Shown here piece after piece: positions 44,743 through 55,180 of a DNA stretch of 64,000 nt; position 1 is the stretch's first letter; each line of letters starts with the position of its first letter. Made by a program: the position numbers and the translations under genes. This DNA comes from Cystobacter ferrugineus. Lineage in GTDB: Bacteria > Myxococcota > Myxococcia > Myxococcales > Myxococcaceae. The stretch is from positions 62,001 through 126,000 of the forward strand of contig NZ_MPIN01000018.1 of the NCBI RefSeq assembly GCF_001887355.1, given 5' to 3'. The notes under the pieces were generated by a model that was not told the DNA's origin, did not search any database, and worked only from the letters and a program-made list of their open reading frames with translations.

Positions 44743-45969
44743 TCAGGCGCTCCAGGACAGGAGCAATAGCTCGACCTTGTCCCCAGTAGTCAACCTACTA
44801 GAAGTACGAGGGAAATGAAGCAGATGAGTGGCCGAGGCCGCGGATCGCAGTGCCCCCGAGGTCTGGGTGGCCAGGGGCCTGGCCCACAGCTCGCCCTCCC
44901 GCCAGGTGGCGGTCACCCGGATGTAGTGGTCCAGCCCCGGGGCCTTCTTCAGCTCCCCCTCGAGCCGGCCCGGCACCCGCGGCGGCTCCACGTCGGCGTG
45001 TCCCAGCATGCGGCGCAGGGCGGGACGCACGAAGAGCTCGAAGGTCACCAGGGACGAGGTGGGATTGCCGGGCAGTCCGCAGTAGAGGGTGCCCCCCTTG
45101 CGACCCACCGCCAGGGGCTTGCCCGGCTTGATGGCCACGCGCCAGAAGTCCTGCGCCACGCCCAGGTGCGCCAGCGCCTCGCGCACGAAGTCGTGCTCGC
45201 CCACCGACATGCCCGCGCTCGTGAGCACCAGATCATGGCCCTCGGCGGCCGCGAGGTGGCGGGACACGTCCTCCCGGGTGTCCCGGGCAATGCCGAGCAC
45301 CGAGGGCACCCCACCGGCGCGCAACACCGCGAGGCTGAGCGCGGGCGCGTTGGCGTCCACGATGCGGCCCTCGGCGGGGGCGTCCGCCGGGCACAGCTCG
45401 TCCCCCGTGGAGAGGATGGCCACCCGGGGCCGGCGGGGCACGGGCACGCTCGTGCGCCCCTGGCCCAGCAGCAGGCCCAGCTCGGGGATTCCCAGGGGCG
45501 TTCCCCGGGGCAGCAGCACCTCGCCCTCGCGCGCGTCCTCGCCCCGGGGCCGCACGAAGTTGCCAGGGCCCACCCCCTCGAGGATTTCCACCGCGTCCCC
45601 CTCGGGCGTCAGCCGCGTCCGCTCACGCATCACCACCGCGTCGGCGCCAGGGGGGAGGGGAGCGCCCGTCATGATGCGCGCGCACGCCCCGGCACGCACC
45701 TCCTCGCGCGGCGTCTGCCCCGCGTAGATGGTCTCCCCCACCCGCAGCCGCACGGGCATGGGGCCCGTCAGATCCGCGCTGCGCACGGCGAAGCCATCCA
45801 TGGCCGAGTTGTCCCAGGGCGGCAGGGTGCGTTGGGCCCGGACGTCCTCGGCCAGCGTGCGCCCGAGCGCGTCCTCCCAGCGCACCCACTCGGTGGGCAA
45901 CGGTTGGACGAGGGCGAGGGTGCGGGCTCGCGCTTCCTCCACGGCGAGCAACTCGGTGTCTTCCTTCAT
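44743..45969 (-). CDS. moeA: Molybdopterin molybdotransferase
   Basis: 408 residues. MoeA blocks are visible: LPPWDNSAMDGFAVRS, ARIMTGAPLPPGADAVV, RPRVAILSTGDELCPAD, GRIVDANAPAL, LTSAGMSVGEHDFV, and GLPGNPTSSLVTFELFVRP. It inserts molybdate into adenylylated molybdopterin. ATG 45969 gives family length. It is near ribA on the same strand but separated by 67 bp. Confidence 0.94.
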   Translation of the reverse strand: MKEDTELLAVEEARARTLALVQPLPTEWVRWEDALGRTLAEDVRAQRTLPPWDNSAMDGFAVRSADLTGPMPVRLRVGETIYAGQTPREEVRAGACARIMTGAPLPPGADAVVMRERTRLTPEGDAVEILEGVGPGNFVRPRGEDAREGEVLLPRGTPLGIPELGLLLGQGRTSVPVPRRPRVAILSTGDELCPADAPAEGRIVDANAPALSLAVLRAGGVPSVLGIARDTREDVSRHLAAAEGHDLVLTSAGMSVGEHDFVREALAHLGVAQDFWRVAIKPGKPLAVGRKGGTLYCGLPGNPTSSLVTFELFVRPALRRMLGHADVEPPRVPGRLEGELKKAPGLDHYIRVTATWREGELWARPLATQTSGALRSAASATHLLHFPRTSSRLTTGDKVELLLLSWSA

Positions 45970-46187
45970 GCGGGGCGTCCTCGGGGGAGAGGGTGGGGCG
46001 AACAGCCTGGTACAGGCGTGTAGCGATGGGGCCCTTTTGGCATCAAAGTCCCCAGGAAATTCAAGACTTTGTTTGACAGGTCTGATGATCACCGTTACAA
46101 GCCGTGATGATCGCGAGGACCTGATCTGGTCGTGGTCAGGTGTGCCAACCCGTTGAGATGACACGGGAATTCAAGGAGACAGCGTCG

Positions 46188-47558
46188 ATGGCCAAGCCCA
46201 GGTCCGGGGCCAAGAAGGCGACTCCCGCCGCGAAGAAAGCCAAGACGGCGAAATCGGGTGTCCTCAAGAGCGCTTCCAAACGCGTGGCGAAGGCGGCCGC
46301 GAAGTTGGTGGCCAAGGCGACCGAGGCGTCCAAGGCGGGAAAGAAGGCCCCCGCGAAGAAGAAGTCCGCGGCCCCCGCCGCGAAGAAGGCCGCCGCCAAG
46401 GTGAAGCAGGTGGCCAAGGCGGCCACGAAGGTGGTGGCCAAGGCGGCGGCGAAGGTGAAGGAGGCCGCCAAGGGCAAGGAGGCGGCCAGGCCCAAGGAAG
46501 CGGTCAAGGGCAAGGAGCCGTCGGCCAAGGCGGCCGCTCGCGCCGAGCCGATCACTCCTCCGGTCGAGAAGCCTCGTCCCCGTGCCACCAAGCTGCCCCC
46601 ACCGGGTGAGCCCCTCAACAAGCGCGACATGGAGCAGTTGCTCACCGCCGGCCAGGGCCGGGGCGTGGTGGGCGAGGGCAGCCTCAAGGGCCGCCTGACG
46701 CTCGTGGAGGGCCTGCCGGGGCTCGTGGTGATCGGCCGCGACAAGCGCGAGCTGGTCTTCATCCTCCAGGGTCCAGATCAGGAAGTGCTGCCGGCCTACG
46801 TGGACCACAAGGTGTCCGTCAGCGGTCTCATCAAGAAGACCACCAACTACGGCGGCACGGTGGACGTGCGGAAGTTCTCCGCCAAGAAGCCGGAGGCCGA
46901 GGAGCCGGCCCCCGCGCCGGTGGAGTCGGAGAACCGCCTGCGCTACCTGTCGCCCGGCGAGGTATCGCAGGTGATCTCGGCGGGTATGGGCGCGGGCATG
47001 AAGGGTTTCGCCGCGCTGCGCGGCAACCTGGAGATGACCGGCGAGGAGTTCGTGCTGGTGGTCTCCAACGCCGGCACCCGGCAACAGGTGTCCTACATCC
47101 TCGAGGGCAAGGGCGCCAAGGGCCTGCGCCGCTACCTCGGCCAGACCCTGTCCGTCACCGGCGTGGTGGACAAGTCCTCGGGTTGGGGCGGGCGCATCGA
47201 CGTGGAGAACGTGGAAGTGCGCCCCGCGGAAGTCCGCCCCATGTCCCGCGAGGGCCTGGAGACGGTGCACGTGGAGGGCGAGCAGTCGACCAGCATCGAC
47301 GTGCGGCTCAACCACGCCTTCACCGTGCGCCTCCAGGAGCAGCCGGGCTTCTCGTGGGCCATCGAGCCCACGGCGGCCAAGCGTCTGGGGCTGCGCGAGG
47401 CCAACTTCGAGGTCAGCGCCGAGGGACCCGCCTCGCGCGAGTTCTTCTTCACGCCCCGCAATCCGGGCGTCTCGGAGGTCGAGTTCTTCCTCGCCAAGGC
47501 TTTCAACCCGGGTCAGGTGGAGCGCTCGTTCAAGCTCAACGTGACCGTCAAGGCCTGA
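46188..47558 (+). CDS. Basic H1-like tail + duplicated domain + chagasin-like protein
   Basis: 456 residues of unusual design. Residues 1-130 are Lys/Ala-rich (repeats of KAAAK, KKAPAKKK) like histone H1 tails and should bind nucleic acid. Residues about 145-235 and 250-345 are two copies of one beta-rich domain: each has an AG-x-G-x-G start, an L-x-G-x-L strand, an IL-x-G, then SV(S/T)G and YGG/WGG-x-(V/I)DV. Residues 350-456 resemble chagasin-type (I42) protease inhibitors (LQEQPGFSWAI, FFFTPRNPGVSEVEF, NPGQVERSF). ATG 46188 has AAGGAGA upstream. Function is unknown; a DNA-associated protease inhibitor or scaffold is a guess. Confidence 0.72.
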   Translation: MAKPRSGAKKATPAAKKAKTAKSGVLKSASKRVAKAAAKLVAKATEASKAGKKAPAKKKSAAPAAKKAAAKVKQVAKAATKVVAKAAAKVKEAAKGKEAARPKEAVKGKEPSAKAAARAEPITPPVEKPRPRATKLPPPGEPLNKRDMEQLLTAGQGRGVVGEGSLKGRLTLVEGLPGLVVIGRDKRELVFILQGPDQEVLPAYVDHKVSVSGLIKKTTNYGGTVDVRKFSAKKPEAEEPAPAPVESENRLRYLSPGEVSQVISAGMGAGMKGFAALRGNLEMTGEEFVLVVSNAGTRQQVSYILEGKGAKGLRRYLGQTLSVTGVVDKSSGWGGRIDVENVEVRPAEVRPMSREGLETVHVEGEQSTSIDVRLNHAFTVRLQEQPGFSWAIEPTAAKRLGLREANFEVSAEGPASREFFFTPRNPGVSEVEFFLAKAFNPGQVERSFKLNVTVKA

Positions 47559-47606
47559 GAGGGTCCCGCTGACCATCCTCCGTCCCCATCTTTCTCTCTT
47601 CCAGCC

Positions 47607-47649
47607 AAGCCCGGGGGTCCCCAGTGGGACCGGCCGGGCTTATTTTTTT
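47607..47649 (+). terminator. Strong intrinsic terminator
   Basis: AAGCCCGG (47607-47614) pairs with CCGGGCTT (47634-47641) and an inner GGTCCC/GGGACC extends the hairpin; ATTTTTTT follows (47642-47649). It ends the transcript of the basic-tail gene 49 bp after its stop and separates it from RNase R. Confidence 0.9.
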
Positions 47650-47672
47650 CAGGGCCCGTTGGGCTCCCTTCC

Positions 47673-50600
47673 GTGGGAACTCTCGTGACGGATCTTCTTC
47701 AAGACGTGAAGCGACACCTGGCCGAGTCCAAGCACCCCCTCGGCGTCAAGGAACTGCTCAAGCTCACCCAGCTTCACCCCGGACAGCAGACCCAGCTCAA
47801 GCGGACGCTCCGGGACATGGTGCGCGCGGGCGACCTGCTCAAGGAGGGCAAGCGCTTCCGCCTCCGGGGCTCGCAGCCGCCTTCGTCCGGAGGTGACGGC
47901 TCCCGGGGTGACGGCTCCCGGCCTCCCTTCCGGCGCGAACGGGACGAGAAGTCGCCAGGAGCCTGGCGAGCAGGCCCCCGGGAAGAGCGCGGGGCACCTG
48001 GTCCAGGGGCGCGAACCCCGTCCGAGATCGACTCGCGCTTCGCTCCCCGGGGTCGCTTCTCCAAGGAGGGCCGTCCCGAGCCGCGCGGCCGCTTCGTGCG
48101 CGAGGGCCGTGCCGAGCAGCCCCGGAGCCGTTTCGAGGACCGGGGCGCCGAACCGCGTGGCCGCTTCGCCCGTCCCGAGCGCCCAGGTGACACGGGCCGC
48201 TCCGCTCCTCAGGGCCGGTTCGCCCGGGATGATCGCCGGCCGGGGCAGGGGGGCCGTTTCGACAGGGACGAGCGCCGGCCGGGGCAGGGGGGCCGTTTCG
48301 ACAGGGATCGCCGTCCCCCGGCGGAGGGGCGCTCCTTCCGTGAGGAGCGCTTCGTGCCCCGTGACCGGGGCGAGCGCGGGGGAGACGGGGGCCGGGAGAC
48401 CCTCTCCGTCGAAGGCGTGCTCCACGTGCACCGGGATGGCTACGGCTTCGTCCACCCGAGCTCGGGGCAGGGCGACAACATCTTCCTGCCGCCCCAGGAG
48501 GCCGCGCGTGCGCTCGACAATGATCGCGTGCTCGTGGAGGCGTGGGGCCGTCCCGGACGCATGGAAGGTCGCCTCGTGCGCGTGGTGGGCCGCCTGCGCC
48601 AGCTCGTCGTGGGCACCTACGAGACGCGCGGCCGACACAGCGCCCAGGTGTTGCCCTCCGACAAGAACCTGCAGATGCAGGGCCCCATCCGCGTGCCGCC
48701 CACCCAGATGGCGCGCGACGGAGACCTGGTGAAGGTGCGGCTGGGCGTCGGCGCCGGCCTGCTCGATCCGGGCGAGGGACTCTATGGCGAGGTCGCTGGC
48801 TCACTCGGCAAGCCCGGGGATCCGAGCGCGGAAGTGCTCTCCATCGCCTACTCGCAGGGCTTCTCCGACGAATTCCCCTCCGAGGTCATGGACGAGGCGG
48901 ACCGTATCCACACCGTCGTCTCCGAGGAGGAGGCCCGGGGGGAGGATCGCCGGGACCTGCGCTCGCTGCCGCTCGTCACCATCGACGGCGAGGACGCGCG
49001 GGACTTCGACGACGCCGTCTACGCCGAGGACCGGAGCGAGGGCTGGCGGCTCGTGGTGGCCATCGCCGACGTGACGCACTACGTGCGCGAGGGCACCGCG
49101 CTCAACGCCGAGGCCCTGCGCCGCGCCACCTCCGTCTACCTGCCCGACCGCGTGCTGCCCATGCTCCCCGAGCGCCTGAGCAACGGCATCTGCTCGCTGC
49201 GTCCCGACGAGGACCGGCTGTGCATGGTGGCCGACATGGTGATCGACCGGAAGGGTCTGCTCGTCTCCAGCGAGCTGTACCCGGCCGTCATGCGCAGCCA
49301 CGCGCGCTGCACCTACAACGAGGTGCAGGACGTGCTCGACGGCAAGGACGTGCCGCACCGCAACGCCTTCAAGCCCCACTTCGAGCGGCTCCAGGCCCTG
49401 GCGCGCACGCTCACCCAGATGCGCAAGGAGCGCGGCGCCATCGACTTCAACCTGTCCGAGCACAAGGTGGTCATGGGCGAGGACGGCCTGCCCTCCCGCA
49501 TGGAGAAGCGCGAGCGCAAGGACAGCCACCGGCTCATCGAGGAGTGCATGCTCGCCGCCAACGAGGCGGTGGCGAAGTTCTTCGCCGACCAGGAGCTGCC
49601 CAGCGTCTACCGCTATCACGGTGAGCCGGACGAGGAGAAGCTCGCCATCTTCGCCCAGATGGCCCAGGCCTACGGCTTCAACCTCAACGCCGAGGACATC
49701 ACCCCCAAGGCACTCAATACCTTCATGACGCAGTTGCAGGGCCACCCCGAGGAGCGCGCCCTCAACCAGCTCCTGCTGCGCTCCATGATGCAGGCCGTCT
49801 ACACCTCGGGCGACCGGGGCCACTACGGCCTGGCCGCCGAGTACTACCTGCACTTCACCTCGCCCATCCGCCGCTACCCGGACCTGCTCGTGCACCGGCT
49901 GCTCAAGGCGCACTGGAACCGCAAGGGCCAGAAGCGGCTGGAGGCCCATCTCGAGCGCGAGGAGCGCGCGCTGGAGGACATGGCCGCCCAGAGCTCCGAT
50001 CGCGAACGCGCCGCCATGCAGGCCGAGCGCGAGGTGGTCTCCTACTACGCGGCCCTCATGGTGAAGGACCGGGTGGGCGAGGAGTTCGCCGCCACCGTCG
50101 CCGGCATCGCCGAGTTCGGCTTCTTCGTGGAGCTCGATGAGCTGCACATCGAGGGGCTCGTGCGCGCCGACACGCTCGGCTTCGGGGCCCGCTTCGACAA
50201 GGCGCTGCTCGCCCTGATGCTGCCGGGCGGCTTCCGCGTGCGCGTGGGCCAGAAGGCCCGCGTGCGGCTGACCAGCGTGAACCTGACGCTGCGGCGGATC
50301 GACTTCGAGGCGCTCGAGGTGGGCGGCCACACGGTGAAGGCCATGCAGGCCGTGGAGCGCCAGGAGCACGAGGAGCAGCGTCGCCAGACGAAGGAGGAGC
50401 GCAAGAAGGCGGCCCGCATCGCGCGCGAGCGCGAGCGCCAGGAGAAGTGGGGCAAGCCCCGGGTGGACACCGGCTCCGAGCGCTCGCTCGCCGAGGCCGA
50501 GGAGGCCCAGCGGCGTCAAGCCGCCGATGCTCCCGAGACGATCGAGATTCCCTCGGGGATCATCGACGCCGTGGCCGCGGCGGCTCCTCCGGAGGTTCCC

Positions 50601-51134
50601 GCCGAGGTCGTTCCCGTGCCGTCCGCGGGCTTCGAGCGCATCCGCGCCCTCGCGGCCCTGGATCAGCCTTCCGAGCAGCAGGTGCCCGAGAAGGTAAAGG
50701 CCGTGCCGCCCACGCGGCGCAAGCGGGCCGCCGCTGCCGCCGAGGAGAAGCCCACGCGGGCGAAGCCGCCCGCGACCCGGAAGCAGGCCGCCGCCAAGAA
50801 GCCCGCGGCGAAGAAGGCCGCGGCGGCCAAGAAGGCTCCCGCGAAGAAGCCCGCCGCCAAGAAGGTCACGGCCAAGAAGGCCGTTGCCAAGAAGGCCCCC
50901 GCGAAGAAGCCCGCGGCGAAGAAGGCCGCGGCGGCCAAGAAGGCTCCCGCGAAGAAGGCCGCGGCGGCCAAGAAGGCTCCCGCGAAGAAGGCCGCGGCGG
51001 CCAAGAAGGCTCCCGCGAAGAAGGCCCCGGCCAAGAAGGCCGCCGCCAGGAAATCCACGGCGGCCTCCAAGGCTCGTCCCACCAAGGGCGGGGCGAAGAA
51101 GATGGCCGCCTCCCGCCGGGGAAGGAAGTCCTAG
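47673..51134 (+). CDS. rnr: RNase R with RG-rich insert and histone-H1-like C-terminal tail
   Basis: 1153 residues, roughly 350 more than E. coli RNase R. Order: N-terminal winged helix (1-66), an Arg/Gly-rich low-complexity stretch (67-240) with repeated GRF(D/A)R motifs, cold-shock domains (from [17 protein letters not shown]), the RNB domain with [14 protein letters not shown] (all four catalytic Asp, near 435-448), S1 (near 800-880), a charged coil, and a Lys/Ala tail (1012-1153) made of [11 protein letters not shown] repeats. A processive 3'-5' exoribonuclease is assured; both extensions should bind RNA. GTG 47673 or GTG 47685 is the start. The gene follows a terminator and precedes dbpA. 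Confidence 0.93.
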   Translation: MGTLVTDLLQDVKRHLAESKHPLGVKELLKLTQLHPGQQTQLKRTLRDMVRAGDLLKEGKRFRLRGSQPPSSGGDGSRGDGSRPPFRRERDEKSPGAWRAGPREERGAPGPGARTPSEIDSRFAPRGRFSKEGRPEPRGRFVREGRAEQPRSRFEDRGAEPRGRFARPERPGDTGRSAPQGRFARDDRRPGQGGRFDRDERRPGQGGRFDRDRRPPAEGRSFREERFVPRDRGERGGDGGRETLSVEGVLHVHRDGYGFVHPSSGQGDNIFLPPQEAARALDNDRVLVEAWGRPGRMEGRLVRVVGRLRQLVVGTYETRGRHSAQVLPSDKNLQMQGPIRVPPTQMARDGDLVKVRLGVGAGLLDPGEGLYGEVAGSLGKPGDPSAEVLSIAYSQGFSDEFPSEVMDEADRIHTVVSEEEARGEDRRDLRSLPLVTIDGEDARDFDDAVYAEDRSEGWRLVVAIADVTHYVREGTALNAEALRRATSVYLPDRVLPMLPERLSNGICSLRPDEDRLCMVADMVIDRKGLLVSSELYPAVMRSHARCTYNEVQDVLDGKDVPHRNAFKPHFERLQALARTLTQMRKERGAIDFNLSEHKVVMGEDGLPSRMEKRERKDSHRLIEECMLAANEAVAKFFADQELPSVYRYHGEPDEEKLAIFAQMAQAYGFNLNAEDITPKALNTFMTQLQGHPEERALNQLLLRSMMQAVYTSGDRGHYGLAAEYYLHFTSPIRRYPDLLVHRLLKAHWNRKGQKRLEAHLEREERALEDMAAQSSDRERAAMQAEREVVSYYAALMVKDRVGEEFAATVAGIAEFGFFVELDELHIEGLVRADTLGFGARFDKALLALMLPGGFRVRVGQKARVRLTSVNLTLRRIDFEALEVGGHTVKAMQAVERQEHEEQRRQTKEERKKAARIARERERQEKWGKPRVDTGSERSLAEAEEAQRRQAADAPETIEIPSGIIDAVAAAAPPEVPAEVVPVPSAGFERIRALAALDQPSEQQVPEKVKAVPPTRRKRAAAAAEEKPTRAKPPATRKQAAAKKPAAKKAAAAKKAPAKKPAAKKVTAKKAVAKKAPAKKPAAKKAAAAKKAPAKKAAAAKKAPAKKAAAAKKAPAKKAPAKKAAARKSTAASKARPTKGGAKKMAASRRGRKS
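48234..48307 (+). repeat. 39-bp tandem repeat in the RG-rich linker of rnr
   Basis: Two nearly identical 39-bp units begin at 48234 and 48273, encoding [12 protein letters not shown](E) twice. The period is a multiple of three, so copy changes keep the frame. Confidence 0.8.
50916..51014 (+). repeat. Three exact 33-bp tandem repeats in the basic tail of rnr
   Basis: Three identical 33-bp units (50916-50948, 50949-50981, 50982-51014) encode [11 protein letters not shown] three times. Imperfect copies flank them. Slippage would lengthen or shorten the tail by 11 residues without a frameshift. Confidence 0.88.
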
Positions 51135-51251
51135 CGGCGGGCGACAGCCCTCTTTGCCGGAGCCACCCGGGGACCACCAGCCGTGGAGCTGGGGGCTCCC
51201 CGTGGGGGCGCTCCGGTGTCGCCTTTTCACCTCCGCCGCTCGAGGCCCTCG

Positions 51252-52637
51252 ATGGACTTTTCCGCACTCGCCCTGTCCCCGCCGTTGTTGCAGGTCCTCG
51301 CGGAGCTGAAGTTCCAGACCGTCACGCCCATCCAGGCCCAGAGCATCCCCGTGCTCCTCCAGGGCCGGGATCTCGTCGGTCAGGCGAAGACGGGCAGTGG
51401 GAAGACCGCCGCCTTCGCGCTCCCGCTCCTGCAGAAGATCCAGCTCTCGCACCGGCGGCTCCAGGCGCTCGTGCTCTGCCCGACGCGGGAGCTCTGCGCC
51501 CAGGTGGCTGGAGAGATTCGCCGCCTGGGCCGGAGGTTGCCCGGCCTCCAGGTCCTCGTGCTCGCGGGAGGCCAGCCCGTTCGTCCGCAGATCGAAGCGC
51601 TCGAGCGTGGCGCCCACCTCGCGGTGGGGACACCCGGCCGCGTGCTGGATCTCCTCCAACGCGAGGTGCTCGACACCCGCCACCTCTCCACCGTGGTGCT
51701 CGATGAGGCCGACCGGATGCTCGACATGGGCTTTCGCGAGGACATGGAGCGCATCCTCGGTGCCACCCCGAAGACGCGTCAGACGGTGCTCTTCTCGGCC
51801 ACGTTCCCCGACTCCATCGAGGCGATGAGCCGCGCCTTCCAGAAGGAGCCCACGCGCGTGACCGTCGAGTCGGCCGACGCGGCTCCCGACATCCAGCAGC
51901 TCGCCTATCCCTGCGCGCCCGAGGAGAAGACCGCCCTGCTGCTGCGGTTGCTCCGGCACTACCAGCCCACATCCGCCATCGTGTTCTGCAACCTCAAGGC
52001 GACGGTGGTCGACGTGACTCGCGCGCTGAACGAGGCCGGGGTGAGCGCGGACGGCCTCCAGGGTGACCTGGAGCAGTTCGAGCGCGACCGCGTCATGGCG
52101 AAGTTCCGCAACCACAGCACCCGGGTGCTCGTCGCCACGGACGTGGCGGGCCGGGGCATCGACGTCGAGGCGCTCGACGCCGTCTTCAACTTCGATCTGC
52201 CCTCACAGCCCGAGCCCTACGTGCACCGCATCGGCCGCACGGGACGCGCGGGACGCCAGGGCCTCGCCCTCTCCCTCGTCACGCCGAAGGATGATCGCAA
52301 GGTCGAGGAGATCGAGCACGCCACCAAGTCCAGGCTGGAGCACGCGAGCGTGGAGTCACTGCCCCCGGCGGACGCGGCGGGCACGGAGTCCCTGGGCTCC
52401 GCCTGGGAGACGCTGTGCATCTCCGCCGGGCGCAAGGACAAGATGCGGCCAGGTGACATCCTCGGAGCCCTGACCGGCGAGGCCGGTGGGCTCAAGGCCA
52501 CGGACATCGGGAAGATCGAGATCCAGGACCGGCTGTCCTACGTCGCCGTGGCCAGGAGCGTCGCGCGCGTGGCGCTCCAGAGCCTGAGCCAGGGCCGCAT
52601 CAAGGGGCGCAGGCACCACATCGAGCGGGTGCGCTGA
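51252..52637 (+). CDS. dbpA: DEAD-box RNA helicase DbpA
   Basis: 461 residues. Helicase motifs: Q motif [18 protein letters not shown], Ia [59 protein letters not shown]. The C-terminal ~75 residues ([20 protein letters not shown] to [13 protein letters not shown]) form the DbpA RNA-binding domain that targets hairpin 92 of 23S rRNA. It is a ribosome-assembly helicase. ATG 51252 follows a long leader; an in-frame ATG-like start at 51183 is less likely. Confidence 0.95.
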   Translation: MDFSALALSPPLLQVLAELKFQTVTPIQAQSIPVLLQGRDLVGQAKTGSGKTAAFALPLLQKIQLSHRRLQALVLCPTRELCAQVAGEIRRLGRRLPGLQVLVLAGGQPVRPQIEALERGAHLAVGTPGRVLDLLQREVLDTRHLSTVVLDEADRMLDMGFREDMERILGATPKTRQTVLFSATFPDSIEAMSRAFQKEPTRVTVESADAAPDIQQLAYPCAPEEKTALLLRLLRHYQPTSAIVFCNLKATVVDVTRALNEAGVSADGLQGDLEQFERDRVMAKFRNHSTRVLVATDVAGRGIDVEALDAVFNFDLPSQPEPYVHRIGRTGRAGRQGLALSLVTPKDDRKVEEIEHATKSRLEHASVESLPPADAAGTESLGSAWETLCISAGRKDKMRPGDILGALTGEAGGLKATDIGKIEIQDRLSYVAVARSVARVALQSLSQGRIKGRRHHIERVR

Positions 52638-52700
52638 CGCCGTGCCTCCCCGTCACCGCCGGGAGCGAGCCCGAACGGTGACGGGGAAGGGGAGGGGACC

Positions 52701-55112
52701 TCACGCCCTCAGGGCCACCACCGTCACGCCGTCGCCGCCCTCGTGGTTCTCTCCGGGGCGGAACATGCGGATGTACGGCGACGCCGCCAGGTAGTCCCGG
52801 ATGGCCTGCCGCAGCGCCCCCGTGCCATGCCCGTGGATGATGAGCGCCGCTTCCTCTCCACTGCGCATGCCCCGGTCCAGGAAGGACTCCAGCTCGCCCA
52901 GCGCGTCCTCGGCCCGCATGCCACGCACGTCGCAGCGGTAGTTCGTCGACGGCACCGCCTCGGGCGCCGCCGCCTTGGCGCGCTGCAACTGCTGCGCCTG
53001 CTTGTTGCGCTCGGGGAACTTCGACTCCTTGGGCTTGCCCGTGCGCGTCCCCGACAGCTCCGATACCGGCACGCGCATCTTCATGATGCCCGCCGCCACC
53101 AGCGCCTGATCCCCGTGCAGCTCCAGGATCTCCACGTCCTTGTTCAGCCCCGAGTGCCGCGCCCACGCTCCCACGCGCAAGTCCGCCGGCCCCGGCGCCT
53201 CCACCTGGAACAGCTCCGCCCGCGCCGCCTTCGCCCGCTGGTTGGCCTCCTCCATGCGCTGCAACAACTGCGCGCGCGCCTCGCTCGCCGCCTTCTCGTT
53301 GGACTGTGCCCGGAGCACCTTGAGCAGCTCCTGCACCTCCGCCGCCGCCTGCTCGCTCGCCGCCGCCACTTCCTCGTTGAAGCGCATCAGCCGCGCCTTG
53401 CGCTCGCGCTCGAACTGCACCTTCTGCTCCTCGAGCTCCTTGCGCAGCCGCTCGCTCTCCTCCGCCGCCACCTTGGCCCGCTCCAGCTCGTCCTGCAGCC
53501 GGCGCCGCTCCTCCTCCGCCGCCGTCAGCGCCTTGGCCAGTGCGCCGCCCGCGTTCATCGACAAGTCCCGCGCCCGCTCGCAGATGTGCGCCGGCAGCCC
53601 CATGCGCGCGGCCACCTCGATCGCCGAGGACGCACCCGCCGCGCCCAGTTGCAGCTTGTACGTGGGCGCCATGCGCTTGGGATCGAAGCCCACGCGCGCG
53701 TTGAGGAAGCGCGGATCCAGGTGCGCCAGCGCCTTGAGCTCCTCCAGGTGCGTCGTCACCAGCACCACCGCCCCCTTGCCGAGCAGCTCCTCCAGCACGG
53801 CGATGGCGATGGCCGCGCCCTCGCGCGGATCCGTGTCCGCGGCGATCTCGTCGATGAGCACGAGCGAGTTCTTCGCCACCGCGAGGGTGATGTCACGCAG
53901 GCGCGCCACGTGCGCGCTGAACGTGGACAGTCCCTGCGACAGATCCTGCGCGTCGCCCACCGTGGAGTGCACCGTGTGGTACAGCGGCATCCGCGAGCCC
54001 TCGCCCGCGGGGATGGGCAGACCCGCGCGCAGCATCAACGCGCACAGGCCCACCGCCGTCAGCGTCACCGTCTTGCCGCCCGCGTTGGGGCCGGACACCA
54101 CCAGCGCCCGCGCCTGGCCCTTCATCTCCACGTCGTTGGGCACCACCTCGGTGTCGCGCAGCACCAGCCGCGGATGCCGCAGCCGCACCAGCGACAGGTC
54201 CTCCACGCCCTGGAACTCCGGCGTGTAGGCGCGCAGGTCTCCGGCCAGCACCGCCGCCGCCTCCGCCTCGTCCAGCTCCGCCACCGCCTCGATGCCCTCG
54301 AGCGCCTTGGCCGCCTCGCGCCCGAGCTGGTTCGTCAGCTCCTGGAGGATGCGCCGCTCCTCCTCCGCCACCAGCGACTGGGCAATGGCCAGGTCGTTGC
54401 CCAGGCCCACCAGCCGCTCGGGCTCGACGAACAGCGTCTGCCCCGTCTGGCTCGCGTTGTGGACGATGCCCGGCACCTCGCCCCGGTAGTTGGAGACGAC
54501 GGGCACCACGTACCGGCCATTGCGGATGGTGTAGTAGTTCTCGCGCAGCTTGGGCAGGAAGTTCTCGTCGTGGAGCATCTCCTCGAGCTGGCCCTTGATG
54601 CGCCGGTGCAGGCCCCGCACCCGGTCGCGCGCCTCGCGCAGCTCCGGACTCGCCCGGTCGGAAATCTCCCCGTCCGCCTCGAAGCTCCGGTCGATGCGCA
54701 CCGCGAGCGGCTCGAGCAACGGCAGCCGCCGCGAGATGGCCGCCAGCCGGGGCACCACGTGTTGCCGCTCCTCCAGCGCCTCGCGCGTGCGCACGAAGGC
54801 GAACAGGAGCTGCGCCGCGGCGATGAGCTGCCGGGGCTCCAGCAGGCCGTTCTTCGACGCCAGCTCCAGCGCCCCCCGCAGGTCCGTCACCCCGCCGAGC
54901 GGCAGGGAGAACTGCTCCTGGGCCAGCCGCCGCGTCTCGGCGACGAGGGCCAGGGCCTCGGCGACCTCTTCCTCCGTCCCGAGGAACGGCCGGGCGAGCG
55001 CGCGCTCCCTCCCGGGTTCGGTCCGACAGCGGTGGGCCAGCGCACGAAGCACTTCCGCGTAGCCAAGGTCCTCTAATGTTCTTTGAGCGATCTGCACGTT
55101 CATGGGTTTCAT
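52701..55112 (-). CDS. mutS2: MutS2 (endonuclease/ribosome-splitting ATPase)
   Basis: 803 residues. After the core and lever helices comes the ATPase with Walker A GPNAGGKTVTL, the signature STFSAHVARLRDI, and Walker B SLVLIDEIAADTDP; then a long coiled coil with an Arg/Lys/Glu-rich run, a KOW-like segment (GDQALVAAGIMKMRVP), and a C-terminal Smr domain (DVRGMRAEDAL, IIHGHGTGALRQAIRDYL). Known roles are suppression of recombination and, in Gram-positives, rescue of collided ribosomes. ATG 55112 or ATG 55103 is the start. Divergent from the TPR gene. Confidence 0.95.
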   Translation of the reverse strand: MKPMNVQIAQRTLEDLGYAEVLRALAHRCRTEPGRERALARPFLGTEEEVAEALALVAETRRLAQEQFSLPLGGVTDLRGALELASKNGLLEPRQLIAAAQLLFAFVRTREALEERQHVVPRLAAISRRLPLLEPLAVRIDRSFEADGEISDRASPELREARDRVRGLHRRIKGQLEEMLHDENFLPKLRENYYTIRNGRYVVPVVSNYRGEVPGIVHNASQTGQTLFVEPERLVGLGNDLAIAQSLVAEEERRILQELTNQLGREAAKALEGIEAVAELDEAEAAAVLAGDLRAYTPEFQGVEDLSLVRLRHPRLVLRDTEVVPNDVEMKGQARALVVSGPNAGGKTVTLTAVGLCALMLRAGLPIPAGEGSRMPLYHTVHSTVGDAQDLSQGLSTFSAHVARLRDITLAVAKNSLVLIDEIAADTDPREGAAIAIAVLEELLGKGAVVLVTTHLEELKALAHLDPRFLNARVGFDPKRMAPTYKLQLGAAGASSAIEVAARMGLPAHICERARDLSMNAGGALAKALTAAEEERRRLQDELERAKVAAEESERLRKELEEQKVQFERERKARLMRFNEEVAAASEQAAAEVQELLKVLRAQSNEKAASEARAQLLQRMEEANQRAKAARAELFQVEAPGPADLRVGAWARHSGLNKDVEILELHGDQALVAAGIMKMRVPVSELSGTRTGKPKESKFPERNKQAQQLQRAKAAAPEAVPSTNYRCDVRGMRAEDALGELESFLDRGMRSGEEAALIIHGHGTGALRQAIRDYLAASPYIRMFRPGENHEGGDGVTVVALRA

Positions 55113-55180
55113 GCGCGGCCGGGCGGCCGTCAAGAGGAAGTGCGGTTGGACTGCGCGTGCCGCTCTGCTATCAGCCAGCC

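Noticed and set aside
50916-51014. Possible CRISPR array
   Set aside because: The repeats are contiguous with no spacers and encode part of a protein tail.
48801-52115. A 1100-codon minus-strand frame opposite rnr and dbpA
   Set aside because: Composition is shadow-like (long LLRGG runs opposite the Lys/Ala repeats) and it lies opposite well-conserved genes.
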